Positions 8,211-17,378 of a DNA stretch of 64,000 nt are shown piece after piece; positions within the stretch are counted from its first letter, which is position 1; every line of letters starts with the position of its first letter. Both the position numbers and the translations under genes were made by a program. This DNA is from Arenibacter catalasegens (GTDB lineage Bacteria > Bacteroidota > Bacteroidia > Flavobacteriales > Flavobacteriaceae): contig NZ_PHQQ01000002.1 of NCBI RefSeq assembly GCF_002909235.1, positions 124,001 through 188,000 of the forward strand. The letters run 5' to 3'. Under the pieces are notes generated by a model that was given only the letters and a program-made list of their open reading frames with translations, did not search any database and was not told the origin of the DNA.

Positions 8211-9260
8211 ATGAAGAAAATCATAAAATTATTGGCTTTGTTCTTGATGTTTATTTTTTGCACTTTATGTAAAAGACAAAAAAAGACTGAGCTACCAAAA
8301 GATACTATCCAGTCCGAAACCAAAGACATAATCACTCCCCAAGGACCTTTAACCAAAGATGTAATCACTTCCACCATACCTAACAATATCACTCGTACTA
8401 TCAAGCAAGATAGAAAGGGCAACATTTGGATTGCTGCATTTGACGGTATTTTTCGGTATGATGGAAAATCGTTTACCAATATCACAAGTAAAGTAAGTTC
8501 GGCTCGCTTCTTTTCTGTTTTAGAAGATAGAAAAGGAAATTTTTGGTTTAGTTCTGTTGGTTCAGGGGTTTATTATTACGATGGGAACTCCTTTCTGAAT
8601 TTTACAAAAATGGACGGACTTGCCAATGATCGAGTTACTGATATTTATGAAGATAAAACCGGCAATATTTGGTTCGGTACTGAAGGCGGAGCAAGCAGGT
8701 ACAATGGGAAATCTTTTCGAAATTTTACAATCAAAGAAGAACTTCCCCACAATGATGTTAATTCTATTATTGAAGATAAAACTGGAAAATTATGGTTTGG
8801 CACAGGTGGTAAGGCCTCCGTTTATGATGGAAAAACATTTACCGTTATTACCCATAATGGCAAACCTTTTATAAATGTTCGTACTATAATCGAAGATAAA
8901 AAAGGCAATATTTGGCTCGGCGGAACTGATGGCCTTTGGCGCTATGACGGTCGTACATTTACCAATTTCACACAGAATTTTGTTGGGTGTATCTACGAAG
9001 ATAAAAATGGAAACATTTGGACTGGTTCACAAAGGTCTAATGACCGAAGATGGTTGCTTTCCCGTTATGATGAAAAGGCATTGTCAAATAAAAAGCCAAC
9101 TGTAACCGAAATAGTATCAGAATATGAAGATAATAGAGGAATGATTTTTGGGATTTTAGAAGCTAATGATGGAGGTATTTGGTTCGGCGCTTTAGATGGG
9201 GTATATCGTTATGATGGAAATACCATTTCCGCCTTTAAAGGTAAAGAGGGTCAGAAGTAA
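8211..9260 (+). CDS. Exported single beta-propeller protein (two-component-regulator propeller repeats)
   Basis: The 349-residue protein starts with a hydrophobic export signal (MKKIIKLLALFLMFIF) followed by cysteines at 17 and 20; neither fits a canonical lipobox well, so lipidation is uncertain. The rest consists of about seven repeats of the form GNIWFGT..G...YDGKSFTNFT, matching the Reg_prop repeat that forms the sensor propellers of hybrid two-component systems. Seven repeats would make one propeller. There is no transmembrane kinase part, so this is a free-standing sensor-like or carbohydrate-binding protein. It is followed 250 bases later by a GH9 gene. Its binding partner is unknown. 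Confidence 0.75.
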   Translation: MKKIIKLLALFLMFIFCTLCKRQKKTELPKDTIQSETKDIITPQGPLTKDVITSTIPNNITRTIKQDRKGNIWIAAFDGIFRYDGKSFTNITSKVSSARFFSVLEDRKGNFWFSSVGSGVYYYDGNSFLNFTKMDGLANDRVTDIYEDKTGNIWFGTEGGASRYNGKSFRNFTIKEELPHNDVNSIIEDKTGKLWFGTGGKASVYDGKTFTVITHNGKPFINVRTIIEDKKGNIWLGGTDGLWRYDGRTFTNFTQNFVGCIYEDKNGNIWTGSQRSNDRRWLLSRYDEKALSNKKPTVTEIVSEYEDNRGMIFGILEANDGGIWFGALDGVYRYDGNTISAFKGKEGQK

Positions 9261-9513
9261 TGTGTATAGCAAACAATTATAAGATGAAATTGTGTTCAAA
9301 TCGGATTGTAAATATAAAAAATTACTACCGAGAACACCGTACAAAAATAATGCGGTAGTTAGTGCTTAATCAAATGTTAGTGCTGATTTGTTACATCTGA
9401 TTTTCCTTCGGAAAAATCTCGCATACAAAACCGCACTATTCTTATTCATAGTCGTTGGCAGTAATGTAAAAAAATGGAGTAATGAAATTAAGTAGTAAAA
9501 GAAGCAATGTCTT

Positions 9514-11298
9514 ATGAGTATTATTCGAATATTATATATGCTGTTGTTTGGAGTTTATGTCACTAATTCTCATGCACAATCTGAGGTAGAGATTAGAGTT
9601 AACTTACAAGGCTACCCAAGCAATATGCCCAAAAAAGCAGTTATTCTTAGTAAAGGAATACTGAACAATCCAATATTGATATTAAAAAATGAGAAAGGAG
9701 TAACTCTAAAAGAGTACAAGTCCTTACTTCATGAAGAGTCTTGGCATCCATTTTCTCATTACTATACAGTAGATTTTTCTGATTTTGAAAAAAGTGGAAA
9801 CTATTTCTTTAAACTTAAAGAAAGTGAAATTACTAGTCAACCTTTCTCGATTGAACCTTATCCCAAATGGCAAGAAGATGTCGTTAGTTTTATAAGAACA
9901 CAACGTTGTGGGTTTAATCCTTACACGAAGGAGTTCTGTCATCAAAAAGACGGGTTAAGTTTTTTTGGTAAAAGATTAGATTCTACTAGAATTGATGCCA
10001 CTGGTGGTTGGCACGATGCTGGTGACCAATTAAAATATCTAATAACAAGTAGCAATACAACTGCTAGATTATTAATGGCCTATCAAATGGATCCAAGTAG
10101 TTTTCAGGATAAAGTTGATGCTAGAGGCTTAGATGGTGTAAATAAATTACCCGACGTACTAGATGAAGCAAAGTGGGGCCTGGAATGGATATTGAAACTA
10201 CATCCAAGCCCAGATGAGTTGTACCATCAAGTAGCGGATGATAGAGACCACAAAGGTTTTAAACTTCCTCATGAAGAAAATGCTGATTATGGATGGGGGC
10301 CAAATAGTTTTAGGCCTGTTTATTTTGCTACAGGCAAGCCACAAGGTCTTTCGAAATACAAAAGTAAGGCTACAGGAATTGCAAATTTAGCGGGTCGTTC
10401 AGCTGCTACCCTGGTACTGGGGTATGAAGTGTTTAGCCAGTTTGAGGAATATGAAATTTTTGCACAAACATGTCTGAATGCCGCACACGAACTTTACAAT
10501 ATGGGAAAACAGCAAGAAGGATACCAACAAGGAAACAGTTTTGGTGCTCCCTATCGTTATGAAGAAAATACTTGGGCCGACGATATGGAATGGGCGGCGG
10601 CTTCTTTATATAAGATTACCAAAGATGAAAAATTCCTGAAAGACGCAAGAAAATACGCTAAAATCATTGGTAATTGGTCTTGGATGGAACGAGACTCCAC
10701 CAGCCACTACGAGATGTATCCATATGTAAACATGGGACATTATGCATTATGGCAAGTTGGTAATTCAAAAGATAAAAAAGAAATGGTCGACTATTATGGC
10801 CACAATCTAGAAAACATAAAAAAGAGAGCGGATGAAAACCCTTATGGGGCAGGGCAATTGTTTATATGGTGCTCCAATAATTTAGCAGCAGCTGTCTCCA
10901 CGCAAGCAATGCTGTATGAAGAAATGACAGGTTCAACAAAATATCGTGTTCTAATGCAAAATCATATAGATTGGTTATTAGGCTTAAACCCATGGAATTC
11001 GAGTATGATTACAGAAATTCCAGAAAATACTGATACCCCAGTTGATGTACATATGCCATTTTGGAGAATTTATAAAAAACCAATAAAAGGAAGTCTTGTT
11101 GATGGTCCACTTTGGTCCACTATTCATGATAAAATGATAGGAATTACGCCATCAGAACCTGATGAATATAACCATTTACAACCTAAGCACATCAAGTATA
11201 TGGATGATTGGGCAGATTATAGTACAAATGAGCCAACCTTAGATGGTTCGGCGGAATTACTTCTTATTTTAACCAAGTTAAGCAGTGAACAGAATTAA
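9514..11298 (+). CDS. Secreted glycoside hydrolase family 9 enzyme
   Basis: The 594-residue protein has a Sec signal peptide ending near residue 21 (VTNSHAQ), an N-terminal Ig-like domain of the CelD_N type (about 25-113) and a GH9 (alpha/alpha)6 domain (about 120-590). The aspartate pair D168 and D171 in GGWHDAGD and the acid E573 in DYSTNEPTLDG fit the inverting GH9 mechanism. GH9 enzymes are usually endoglucanases, but some hydrolyse glucosamine oligomers. The overlapping polysaccharide deacetylase downstream makes a chitin- or chitosan-derived substrate plausible. The genes overlap by 14 bases and are probably translationally coupled. Confidence 0.85.
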   Translation: MSIIRILYMLLFGVYVTNSHAQSEVEIRVNLQGYPSNMPKKAVILSKGILNNPILILKNEKGVTLKEYKSLLHEESWHPFSHYYTVDFSDFEKSGNYFFKLKESEITSQPFSIEPYPKWQEDVVSFIRTQRCGFNPYTKEFCHQKDGLSFFGKRLDSTRIDATGGWHDAGDQLKYLITSSNTTARLLMAYQMDPSSFQDKVDARGLDGVNKLPDVLDEAKWGLEWILKLHPSPDELYHQVADDRDHKGFKLPHEENADYGWGPNSFRPVYFATGKPQGLSKYKSKATGIANLAGRSAATLVLGYEVFSQFEEYEIFAQTCLNAAHELYNMGKQQEGYQQGNSFGAPYRYEENTWADDMEWAAASLYKITKDEKFLKDARKYAKIIGNWSWMERDSTSHYEMYPYVNMGHYALWQVGNSKDKKEMVDYYGHNLENIKKRADENPYGAGQLFIWCSNNLAAAVSTQAMLYEEMTGSTKYRVLMQNHIDWLLGLNPWNSSMITEIPENTDTPVDVHMPFWRIYKKPIKGSLVDGPLWSTIHDKMIGITPSEPDEYNHLQPKHIKYMDDWADYSTNEPTLDGSAELLLILTKLSSEQN

Positions 11299-12010
11299 TT
11301 TAAGTTTCTTATTTATACTAATTAGTATATCACTTTATGCACAAAGTATATTTGATAAGGAAGGCGCAATTATTAGGTCAGATACCTTAAAGAAAAATAT
11401 CTATCTATGTTTTACAGGTCATGACCATATTGAAGGTTTTGAATATGTGCTTAATGTTCTAAATAAGCAAAAAGTGAAAGGATCATTCTTTTTTACTGGC
11501 GATTTTGTACGGAACAACGAGGCCTTAGTACAAGGTATTGCAAAAAAAGGACACTTTGTGGGAGCTCATTCGGACAAACATCTCTTGTACTGTGACTGGA
11601 CAAAAAGAGACAGTCTTTTACATTCAGAAAATCGTATAAAAGAGGATATCTTACAGAACCTACATGCGTTGAAAAAACTAGGAATTCGACCAAAATATTT
11701 TATGCCACCTTATGAATGGTACAATAAAAAAGTGGTTCATATTGCCTCACAATTAGACCAAATAACGGTCAATTTTTCTAGCGGTACTCGTTCCAATGCT
11801 GATTATACAACACCCGATATGCCCAACTACATCTCAAGTAATGATATTTTAGAAAGTATATATAGCTACCTATCATTAAATAGCATGAATGGTTTTCACT
11901 TACTAATTCATCCTGGTACTAGCCCAAGAAGAAAGGATAAATTCTATTTACACCTAGATCAACTAATTAGTAAATTAAAGAAGGAAGGCTATCAATTTTC
12001 GAAATTTTAA
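11285..12010 (+). CDS. Polysaccharide deacetylase (NodB-like), exported
   Basis: The 241-residue protein has a signal peptide (cleavage near SLYAQ, residue 20) and a NodB fold. Recognisable motifs are GSFFFTGDF (66-74), the metal-binding histidines H95 and H99 in GAHSDKH, PPYEW and LLIHPG. The first motif is unusual: where classical NodB enzymes have TFDDG, this has FTGHDH (43-48), so the usual Asp pair is displaced; I recall related Bacteroidota proteins with FTGHEF-type motifs. It overlaps the GH9 gene by 14 bases and probably removes acetyl groups from the same N-acetylated oligosaccharide. The substrate is inferred from pairing only. Confidence 0.8.
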   Translation: MNRINLSFLFILISISLYAQSIFDKEGAIIRSDTLKKNIYLCFTGHDHIEGFEYVLNVLNKQKVKGSFFFTGDFVRNNEALVQGIAKKGHFVGAHSDKHLLYCDWTKRDSLLHSENRIKEDILQNLHALKKLGIRPKYFMPPYEWYNKKVVHIASQLDQITVNFSSGTRSNADYTTPDMPNYISSNDILESIYSYLSLNSMNGFHLLIHPGTSPRRKDKFYLHLDQLISKLKKEGYQFSKF

Positions 12011-12082
12011 TTTTTACAAAGGTGGATCAAGATTTACGAAACATCAAATATTTTTAATGAAAAGAGAAATAACGACCGCACA

Positions 12083-12362
12083 ATCGAGTATACGGCTCCG
12101 CCATTGACTGACGGAGTGCGCCTCTCACACCACCGTACGTACGGGTCTCGTATACGGCGGTTCGTAAATCATCACATAGCTGTTCTTTTCACCAACTAAA
12201 GCTATCCGCTACTTTATGAATAGACTATACAACAAAGTGAATTCCTATTCTAATTTCAAGGAAATTTACGTTCGGTCCTTCATCGCTTGTGAGACCTCTG
12301 ATTTTGATATCAGTTCGTTTCCAGCAACTACTATGACCTCTGCTAACTTCTCTACCTAGTCG
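12083..12362 (-). mobile_element. Group II intron relic (domains V-VI with deleted maturase region)
   Basis: Read on the minus strand, 12161-12129 folds as a group II intron domain V: ACCGCCGTA pairs with TACGGTGGT, with a CG bulge and an upper TACG/CGTA stem. It is followed by GTGAGAGG and a domain VI-like hairpin (about 12118-12090, GACTGACGGAG region) ending ACTCGATT near 12081. Upstream, the segment around ATGAAGGACCGAACG (12283-12269) resembles the start region of an intron-encoded maturase but stops after five codons. The maturase is therefore deleted. The 5' boundary is not certain. Domain V is the strongest evidence. Confidence 0.75.
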
Positions 12363-12447
12363 AGCCTTAAAAAGACCTTTTAAACAATATGTTTTTACAT
12401 ATGATGAGTTCGGGGAAGGACAATAGTTCTTGAAAAAAAAGCTAAAC

Positions 12448-13635
12448 CTATAATAACGTATCTAGGTCAAACGAATAAACATTTCCCAAATCATCAGAGA
12501 AAAATATTAGTTTCGCTTCATTGGGTAAAAAGCTGGCCTTACTAGAAGTAGCATCACCATTTTTTCCATTTATTTTGGTTTTTAATTGGATGAGTTCCCT
12601 AAACTCCCAGCCATCTTTCTGCTTTACTATTTCATTGACAGAAATATAATATCGATTATTCTCTCGATTTTTCACTGAATGCACTTCAAATATTTTCCCT
12701 GATTCAATATGATTGATAATAGGACGGCTAGGACTAAATCCGGGCTTGAGGTTTTCGTATGGAATGTTTGACCATTTACCCTTCCGATCCCTTACTCGCA
12801 ATACAAACTGAGGTTGATTGATCTTGTCCACACTGTTCTTGGTGACCAAAGCCATTTCCCCATTTTTAAACACAGTAGCATTTAAATGATCGTCTGCATT
12901 ATTATCACCCTCTTGTACAATTATAGGTGCTGACCAGTTATTAGGAGCATCCCCGTCATAGTGAATTCGCTCAATGATGGATTGGGTATTTTGGTTAGAC
13001 CAGATAACTGATACTTGATTTTTTAGTTGGGCTATTAAGGAGATATCATCTTTATTGATGTTATCTGCCAATGTAAATGGATCCGACCAATCTTGTCCAT
13101 TGGAGGAATGCCAAACCATAATTTTTTCATTCATGTCCGCACAAACCCAATATTGATTTTTTGAATCTTTTGTAATAGTGGCAGTTTCAATGGAGTGGCA
13201 GTCCTGAGGAATGGGCAGATTAGCCTTCCATTGATGCTCATATTGCTTGCTATGGCGAGAATAAGTTATTTGAACTACATTCAAAGCACATTCTCCAACT
13301 AGCACTATTTGCGCCTCATTTCCTTTGCTGAATACATCGGCCTTGCTCGGCAAAGTATGCCATGCCTGATTCACCGCAGATTGACTCGTCCATCCTGAAG
13401 CATCTCTTTTTAATAGTTTAGGTCCATCTTCATCACCAACTATTAGCCATTGCCCATGATCAGTTGTCCATGATTTTGATTGGGGCTTATCCGCTGTAGC
13501 ATCCCCATAATTAACCTTGAAGATAGGGTCTAAGAAAACTTCCGGTGTTTTTGTTGTTTGGGAATATGACACGTTTCCACATAACAATAGACAAAAGAGC
13601 AGCGGAAATAGAAGTAAAGTGCATTTTAGTTTCAT
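12448..13635 (-). CDS. Exported protein of unknown function, probable beta-propeller
   Basis: The 395-residue protein has a signal peptide (MKLKCTLLLF...NVSYSQ, about 26 residues). The remainder has repeating W- and D-rich strand patterns such as WHSSNGQDWSDPF and NNWSAPI, like sialidase or Asp-box-type propellers, but no catalytic motif I can name. It is convergent with the GH9/deacetylase pair across the intron relic. No operon partner is visible. It may bind or act on surface glycans, but that is a guess. I do not recognise a specific family. Confidence 0.6.
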   Translation of the reverse strand: MKLKCTLLLFPLLFCLLLCGNVSYSQTTKTPEVFLDPIFKVNYGDATADKPQSKSWTTDHGQWLIVGDEDGPKLLKRDASGWTSQSAVNQAWHTLPSKADVFSKGNEAQIVLVGECALNVVQITYSRHSKQYEHQWKANLPIPQDCHSIETATITKDSKNQYWVCADMNEKIMVWHSSNGQDWSDPFTLADNINKDDISLIAQLKNQVSVIWSNQNTQSIIERIHYDGDAPNNWSAPIIVQEGDNNADDHLNATVFKNGEMALVTKNSVDKINQPQFVLRVRDRKGKWSNIPYENLKPGFSPSRPIINHIESGKIFEVHSVKNRENNRYYISVNEIVKQKDGWEFRELIQLKTKINGKNGDATSSKASFLPNEAKLIFFSDDLGNVYSFDLDTLL

Positions 13636-14043
13636 AGTATTACTAAGTTGGCAGCTAAATTAACTTTTTAAATTTAGGAGCTAGTTGAAAGAAAGGTTAT
13701 CTGCATCTTAATAATTTGCAACCAATCTTTGCCAATAAAAGTATGGAATAATTTGAATTTCGGTATGTAATGTGGCCCCTATATTTAGGAACTAATGACC
13801 CTTTGTAATAACCCGCGATTAAAGAAGTGCATATACCTACACCCCTAAAAACACCCTCATTATTGGCTTTTCAAAAGGTTTTTGCCTATTCCAAAAGCGC
13901 TAGAAATGTTCCTTTTCAGCTTTCAAAACTTATAGGATAACAGCAAAATATAACAATTTGACTCTGCATTAAACTGAAAATGCATTATCTTATACTCGCT
14001 ACATTCCATCCACTCACCGTATGTGAGTATTAATAAAAATGAA
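13636..14043. other. Divergent intergenic region, no identified element
   Basis: This stretch separates two divergent genes and should hold both promoters. It is A+T-rich, and I could not identify a convincing TAnnTTTG promoter, operator or small gene in it. Confidence 0.4.
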
Positions 14044-14955
14044 ATGAAAAATGAACAGCATTGGCCAGTATTAAATTTTGCAGATATGCAAGACACCATT
14101 GAAACACTTCACCAATGGTTACAAATCGTTGGAAAAATACGTCTAAAGACCATGCCCTGGCAAAATCACTCTTGGCATACCACCCTTTATATTACCCCGA
14201 CAGGATATTCAACCAATGGTATTACATTTCAGGGGCGAATATTCCAAATAGATTTTAATTTCAAAACGCATAAACTCTTTATTCAATGTTCAAATGCAGC
14301 AACAGTGTCTATGGACTTAAAACCAAGAACTGTTGCCAACTTTTATAAGGAACTATTCGAAAAGTTATCCAGTATTGGCATTAATATAAATATTCATTCC
14401 AAGCCAAATGAAATGGACCCTGCAATTCCATTCTCTGAGAATGTGATCAATAAATCCTATGATCCAGATGTGGCGAATGCACTTTGGAGAGCCATGTTAA
14501 AAGTGAATGCCGTTTTTAATGAATTCAGAAGCGATTTTATAGGCAAAGCCAGTCCAGTCCATTTGTTTTGGGGTGCATTCGACTTGGCAGTTACCCGATT
14601 TTCAGGAAACCCAGCTCCTCTTCATCAAGGAGGTATGCCCAATATGCCTTTGGACGTAATGCAGGAAGCCTATTCCCAAGAGGTATGCAGTGCCGGTTTT
14701 TGGCCTGGCTCTAAGGATTCTCCCAACCCCGTTTTTTATGCCTACGCCTACCCAAGTGACGCCAGTTTTGGAGAGCAAAAAGTTTTACCGAAAGAGGCTT
14801 TTTATAGCCCCGAAATGGGGGAGTTTTTCTTGAAATATGAAGATGTACAAAATTCAAAAAATCCGGAAGCAACATTACATGACTTTTTAAGAACAACCTA
14901 TATAGCGGCAGCTAACACTTCTAAATGGGATCGGACTAAATTAGAAAAGAAGTAA
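14044..14955 (+). CDS. DUF5996 family protein
   Basis: The protein of 303 residues from the ATG (310 if the GTG at 14023 is used) begins with the family's typical opening, HWPVLNFADMQDTIETLHQW, followed by VGKIRLK and SWHTTLYIT. Later segments HLFWGAFDLAVTRFSG and HQGGMPNMP are also family hallmarks. There is no signal peptide, so it is cytoplasmic. DUF5996 has no established function that I know of. I prefer the ATG because it leaves the conserved opening intact. Transcription is divergent from the exported propeller protein; it is followed by a small membrane-protein gene. Confidence 0.8.
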   Translation: MKNEQHWPVLNFADMQDTIETLHQWLQIVGKIRLKTMPWQNHSWHTTLYITPTGYSTNGITFQGRIFQIDFNFKTHKLFIQCSNAATVSMDLKPRTVANFYKELFEKLSSIGININIHSKPNEMDPAIPFSENVINKSYDPDVANALWRAMLKVNAVFNEFRSDFIGKASPVHLFWGAFDLAVTRFSGNPAPLHQGGMPNMPLDVMQEAYSQEVCSAGFWPGSKDSPNPVFYAYAYPSDASFGEQKVLPKEAFYSPEMGEFFLKYEDVQNSKNPEATLHDFLRTTYIAAANTSKWDRTKLEKK

Positions 14956-15042
14956 AAACACGGTTGGCCTAGGAGCTATCCGCATTAATGTGACCATCTT
15001 ATTAAGGCACTCGTATGTCCTTGCAAGAAAATTGAAACAAGA

Positions 15043-15438
15043 ATGAATTCTAAAATTGCGATTAGATTAATGCTCTGGTCTTTAGTAGCGGTAATGCTCT
15101 TTCATTTAAGTATAATATTAAAAATAATACCCTATGAAATCGCTTGGGGAGGAAGACTAAAAAATGATTCTTCAATGTATGTTTTTGAAACTATTTCAAT
15201 GGCAATCAATTTTTTTCTATTCGCTATTCTTTTAATAAAAGGAAAATATTTAAAGGAATTTATACCACTGAAATTTGTTAACCTAGCCTTATGGGCATTT
15301 TTAGTGATTTTTGGATTTAACACCCTTGGAAATATTTTTGCAGAAACAAATTTCGAGAAGTTTTTCGCAATTATAACTTTTGGCTTTTCATTTCTGATTT
15401 GGGTAATTTTAACAAAAGACAAAAAACGAACACGCTAA
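15043..15438 (+). CDS. Small four-helix integral membrane protein
   Basis: The 131-residue protein has four hydrophobic segments, approximately residues 7-27, 48-63, 77-96 and 105-123, with short charged loops and a basic C-terminus (KDKKRTR). I do not recognise a named family; similar small four-helix proteins are common and uncharacterised in Bacteroidota. It lies 87 bases after the DUF5996 gene on the same strand and could be co-transcribed. No catalytic residues are evident. Confidence 0.65.
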   Translation: MNSKIAIRLMLWSLVAVMLFHLSIILKIIPYEIAWGGRLKNDSSMYVFETISMAINFFLFAILLIKGKYLKEFIPLKFVNLALWAFLVIFGFNTLGNIFAETNFEKFFAIITFGFSFLIWVILTKDKKRTR

Positions 15439-15746
15439 ACCAGGGCTTAAATTTTTTAATGATAAACGTAAACAATTACTAACTGGAAGCTAGTTCAATT
15501 CAGGCATCAATAATCAAAAGAAATTAAATTGATTTGAAAAAGCGAATAAACAAGCTACAAAAAGAAATCAAAAGCTATTTGGATGAAATAACCAAAGGCA
15601 AATATCGATCAGTTCCAGCATAAAGTCCTTCATTTTATAAACAGTTTAGATTCGTTATTTTTATTCAAAAAGATGTCTCTGATCGGAAACTTCCAGTTGA
15701 TATACAAAGTAGAACCCCTTAGATAACATTTAAAAACGCTGACCCT
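15439..15746. other. Gap with a possible gene remnant
   Basis: A 29-codon TTG-initiated frame near 15534-15623 reads like a basic helix (KKRINKLQKEIKSYLDE) and may be a remnant of a lost gene. I cannot identify it. Nothing else was found. Confidence 0.35.
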
Positions 15747-16325
15747 ATGAATCCCGAGGTTGATTTTTTCTTTAATAAAGCTGGTAAGTGGCAGGTCGCC
15801 TATAAGCAATTGAGAAAGCTTATTCTCGACTGTGGACTATCCGAAGAATTAAAATGGGGCAAACCTTGTTATACTTATAAGCAAACAAACATTGTTTTAA
15901 TACATGGGTTTAAAGAATATTGTGCCCTGCTTTTCCACAAAGGTGCCCTATTAAAGGATACCAATAACATCCTTATTCAACAAACCGAGAATGTACAGGC
16001 AGCACGGCAGATCAGGTTTACCAATGCTCAGGAAATAGCTGGGATGGAAGCAACCCTGAAAGCCTATATCTTTGAGGCCATGGAGGTCGAAAAAGCCGGG
16101 CTAAAAATAGAATTTAAAAAGACCAAGGAATATACAGTGCCAGAGGAATTTCAAAAGAAACTGGATGAAACTCCTGAATTAAAATCTGCCTTTGAATCGC
16201 TCACCCCAGGCCGACAAAGAGGATATCTTCTCCATTTTTCCCAACCCAAACAATCCAAAACCAGAACATCTAGGATTGAAAAATGTATGGTGCAAATTCT
16301 CAACGGCAAGGGATTAAACGATTGA
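15747..16325 (+). CDS. YdeI/OmdA-like protein with N-terminal DUF1801 domain
   Basis: The 192-residue protein has an N-terminal DUF1801-type domain (about 15-110) with LKWGKPCYTYKQTNIVLIHGFKEY split over its core, and a C-terminal YdeI/OmdA-like domain (about 130-190) containing PEEFQKKLDETPELKSAFES and the helix TPGRQRGYLLHFSQPK. Proteins of this architecture are widespread and annotated as YdeI family; the biochemical role is not settled. Cytoplasmic location is inferred because no signal or membrane helix is present. It stands alone. A second, single-domain DUF1801 protein occurs at 19434. Confidence 0.85.
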   Translation: MNPEVDFFFNKAGKWQVAYKQLRKLILDCGLSEELKWGKPCYTYKQTNIVLIHGFKEYCALLFHKGALLKDTNNILIQQTENVQAARQIRFTNAQEIAGMEATLKAYIFEAMEVEKAGLKIEFKKTKEYTVPEEFQKKLDETPELKSAFESLTPGRQRGYLLHFSQPKQSKTRTSRIEKCMVQILNGKGLND

Positions 16326-16655
16326 TAAAGATAGATAATAACTAAAATCCCCTACCTGAAATCTGTATAAAAACAGTACCAATGAATAGCGAGCTACTGC
16401 CTAGTTCCCATTCTGAAGCTTCAAACAATAAAAAAATATTCAAACCTTGTAAAAACCTACAAGTATTTTTATCATAAAGAAAAGGTATTTTTTATTTCTC
16501 AGCCATGGAAACATCCGCCTAAGTAACCCTATCCCGTTCCAATTAGAAAAAATCACTTACCTTTAAACAAAGTAGGATTTCTTCGTGGACCTCTGTTTTA
16601 AACGATTTTGAAACCAACCCACTTTAATGGAGTAGGCACTTCAAATCTCTCAATC
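16326..16655. other. Gap with a weak terminator-like hairpin
   Basis: CTTGTA and TACAAG (16446-16463) form a short hairpin followed by TATTTTT, a possible weak terminator for the upstream gene. I see no gene or clear promoter in the rest. Confidence 0.35.
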
Positions 16656-17378
16656 ATGAATGAAAAAATAGAAATAGAAGATTTTCAAAGATTAAAAAGA
16701 GAATTAGTGTTTCAAAATGTAGAAATTGAAACATTAAAAGCTGAACTAATTAAATTTAAAAATGAAAATGTAACTGATTATAAAATGAAACAAGAACGGG
16801 CTGCCGAACTAATCATTGCAAACAAAGAACTTACTTTTCAAAAAAATGAAAAACAAAAACGGGCCAATGAACTAATCACTGCAAACAATAATCTTGATTT
16901 TCAAAGGGATGAAAAGCAAAATCGGGCAGATGAACTAATCATTGCTAATGATGAACTTAATTTTCAAAAAGATGAAAAACAGAAACGGGCTGAAGAGCTA
17001 ATCATTTTGAACAATGAACTTGCTGTGCAATATGGGGCAAAAAGAGAATTGGCATCAGAACTTACTATTGCTTACACCGAGCTTATTAAAACCGAAGAAT
17101 CTTTAAGAAACTATATTGAGGGACTAGAAGATATGATACACATGATTTCGCATAATGTTAGGCAACCTATTACACAAATTTTAGGCATTACCAACCTTCT
17201 TGACGAATCAATAGATTATTCTACTTACGAATTAAAAAAAATTGTCGGTTATTTAAAACCTTCAGCACTGGACTTAGATAATTTTACAAAAGAATTTACG
17301 GTATTTATGCAAAATATATCTAGCAAAGAAGGAAAAACGGGACAGGACACTGAGCCCCATGAAAAGAAAAAAACCTAG
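16656..17378 (+). CDS. Coiled-coil protein with a histidine-kinase phosphoacceptor helix but no ATPase domain
   Basis: The 240-residue protein begins with a long coiled coil containing four exact-length 21-residue units starting at R48, R69, R90 and R111 (pattern RAxELIIANxELxFQKxEKQ), i.e. three heptads each. Residues 160-185 then match the dimerisation and phosphoacceptor helix of Bacteroidota PAS kinases, ISHNVRQPITQILG, with H166 as the candidate site. No HATPase motifs follow, and the protein ends about 70 residues later. It may be a phosphotransfer or scaffold protein, or a truncated kinase. I use ATG 16656 rather than an upstream TTG, which lacks support. Confidence 0.7.
   Translation: MNEKIEIEDFQRLKRELVFQNVEIETLKAELIKFKNENVTDYKMKQERAAELIIANKELTFQKNEKQKRANELITANNNLDFQRDEKQNRADELIIANDELNFQKDEKQKRAEELIILNNELAVQYGAKRELASELTIAYTELIKTEESLRNYIEGLEDMIHMISHNVRQPITQILGITNLLDESIDYSTYELKKIVGYLKPSALDLDNFTKEFTVFMQNISSKEGKTGQDTEPHEKKKT
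16797..17048 (+). repeat. Four tandem 63-bp units inside the coiled-coil gene
   Basis: Four 63-base units each begin CGGGC and encode one 21-residue coiled-coil module. The exact unit length keeps the heptad phase, so expansion or contraction would only change rod length. Confidence 0.85.

Noticed and set aside
16608-16655. TTG-initiated N-terminal extension of the coiled-coil protein
   Set aside because: The added residues do not extend the coiled coil, and an ATG at 16656 fits better.
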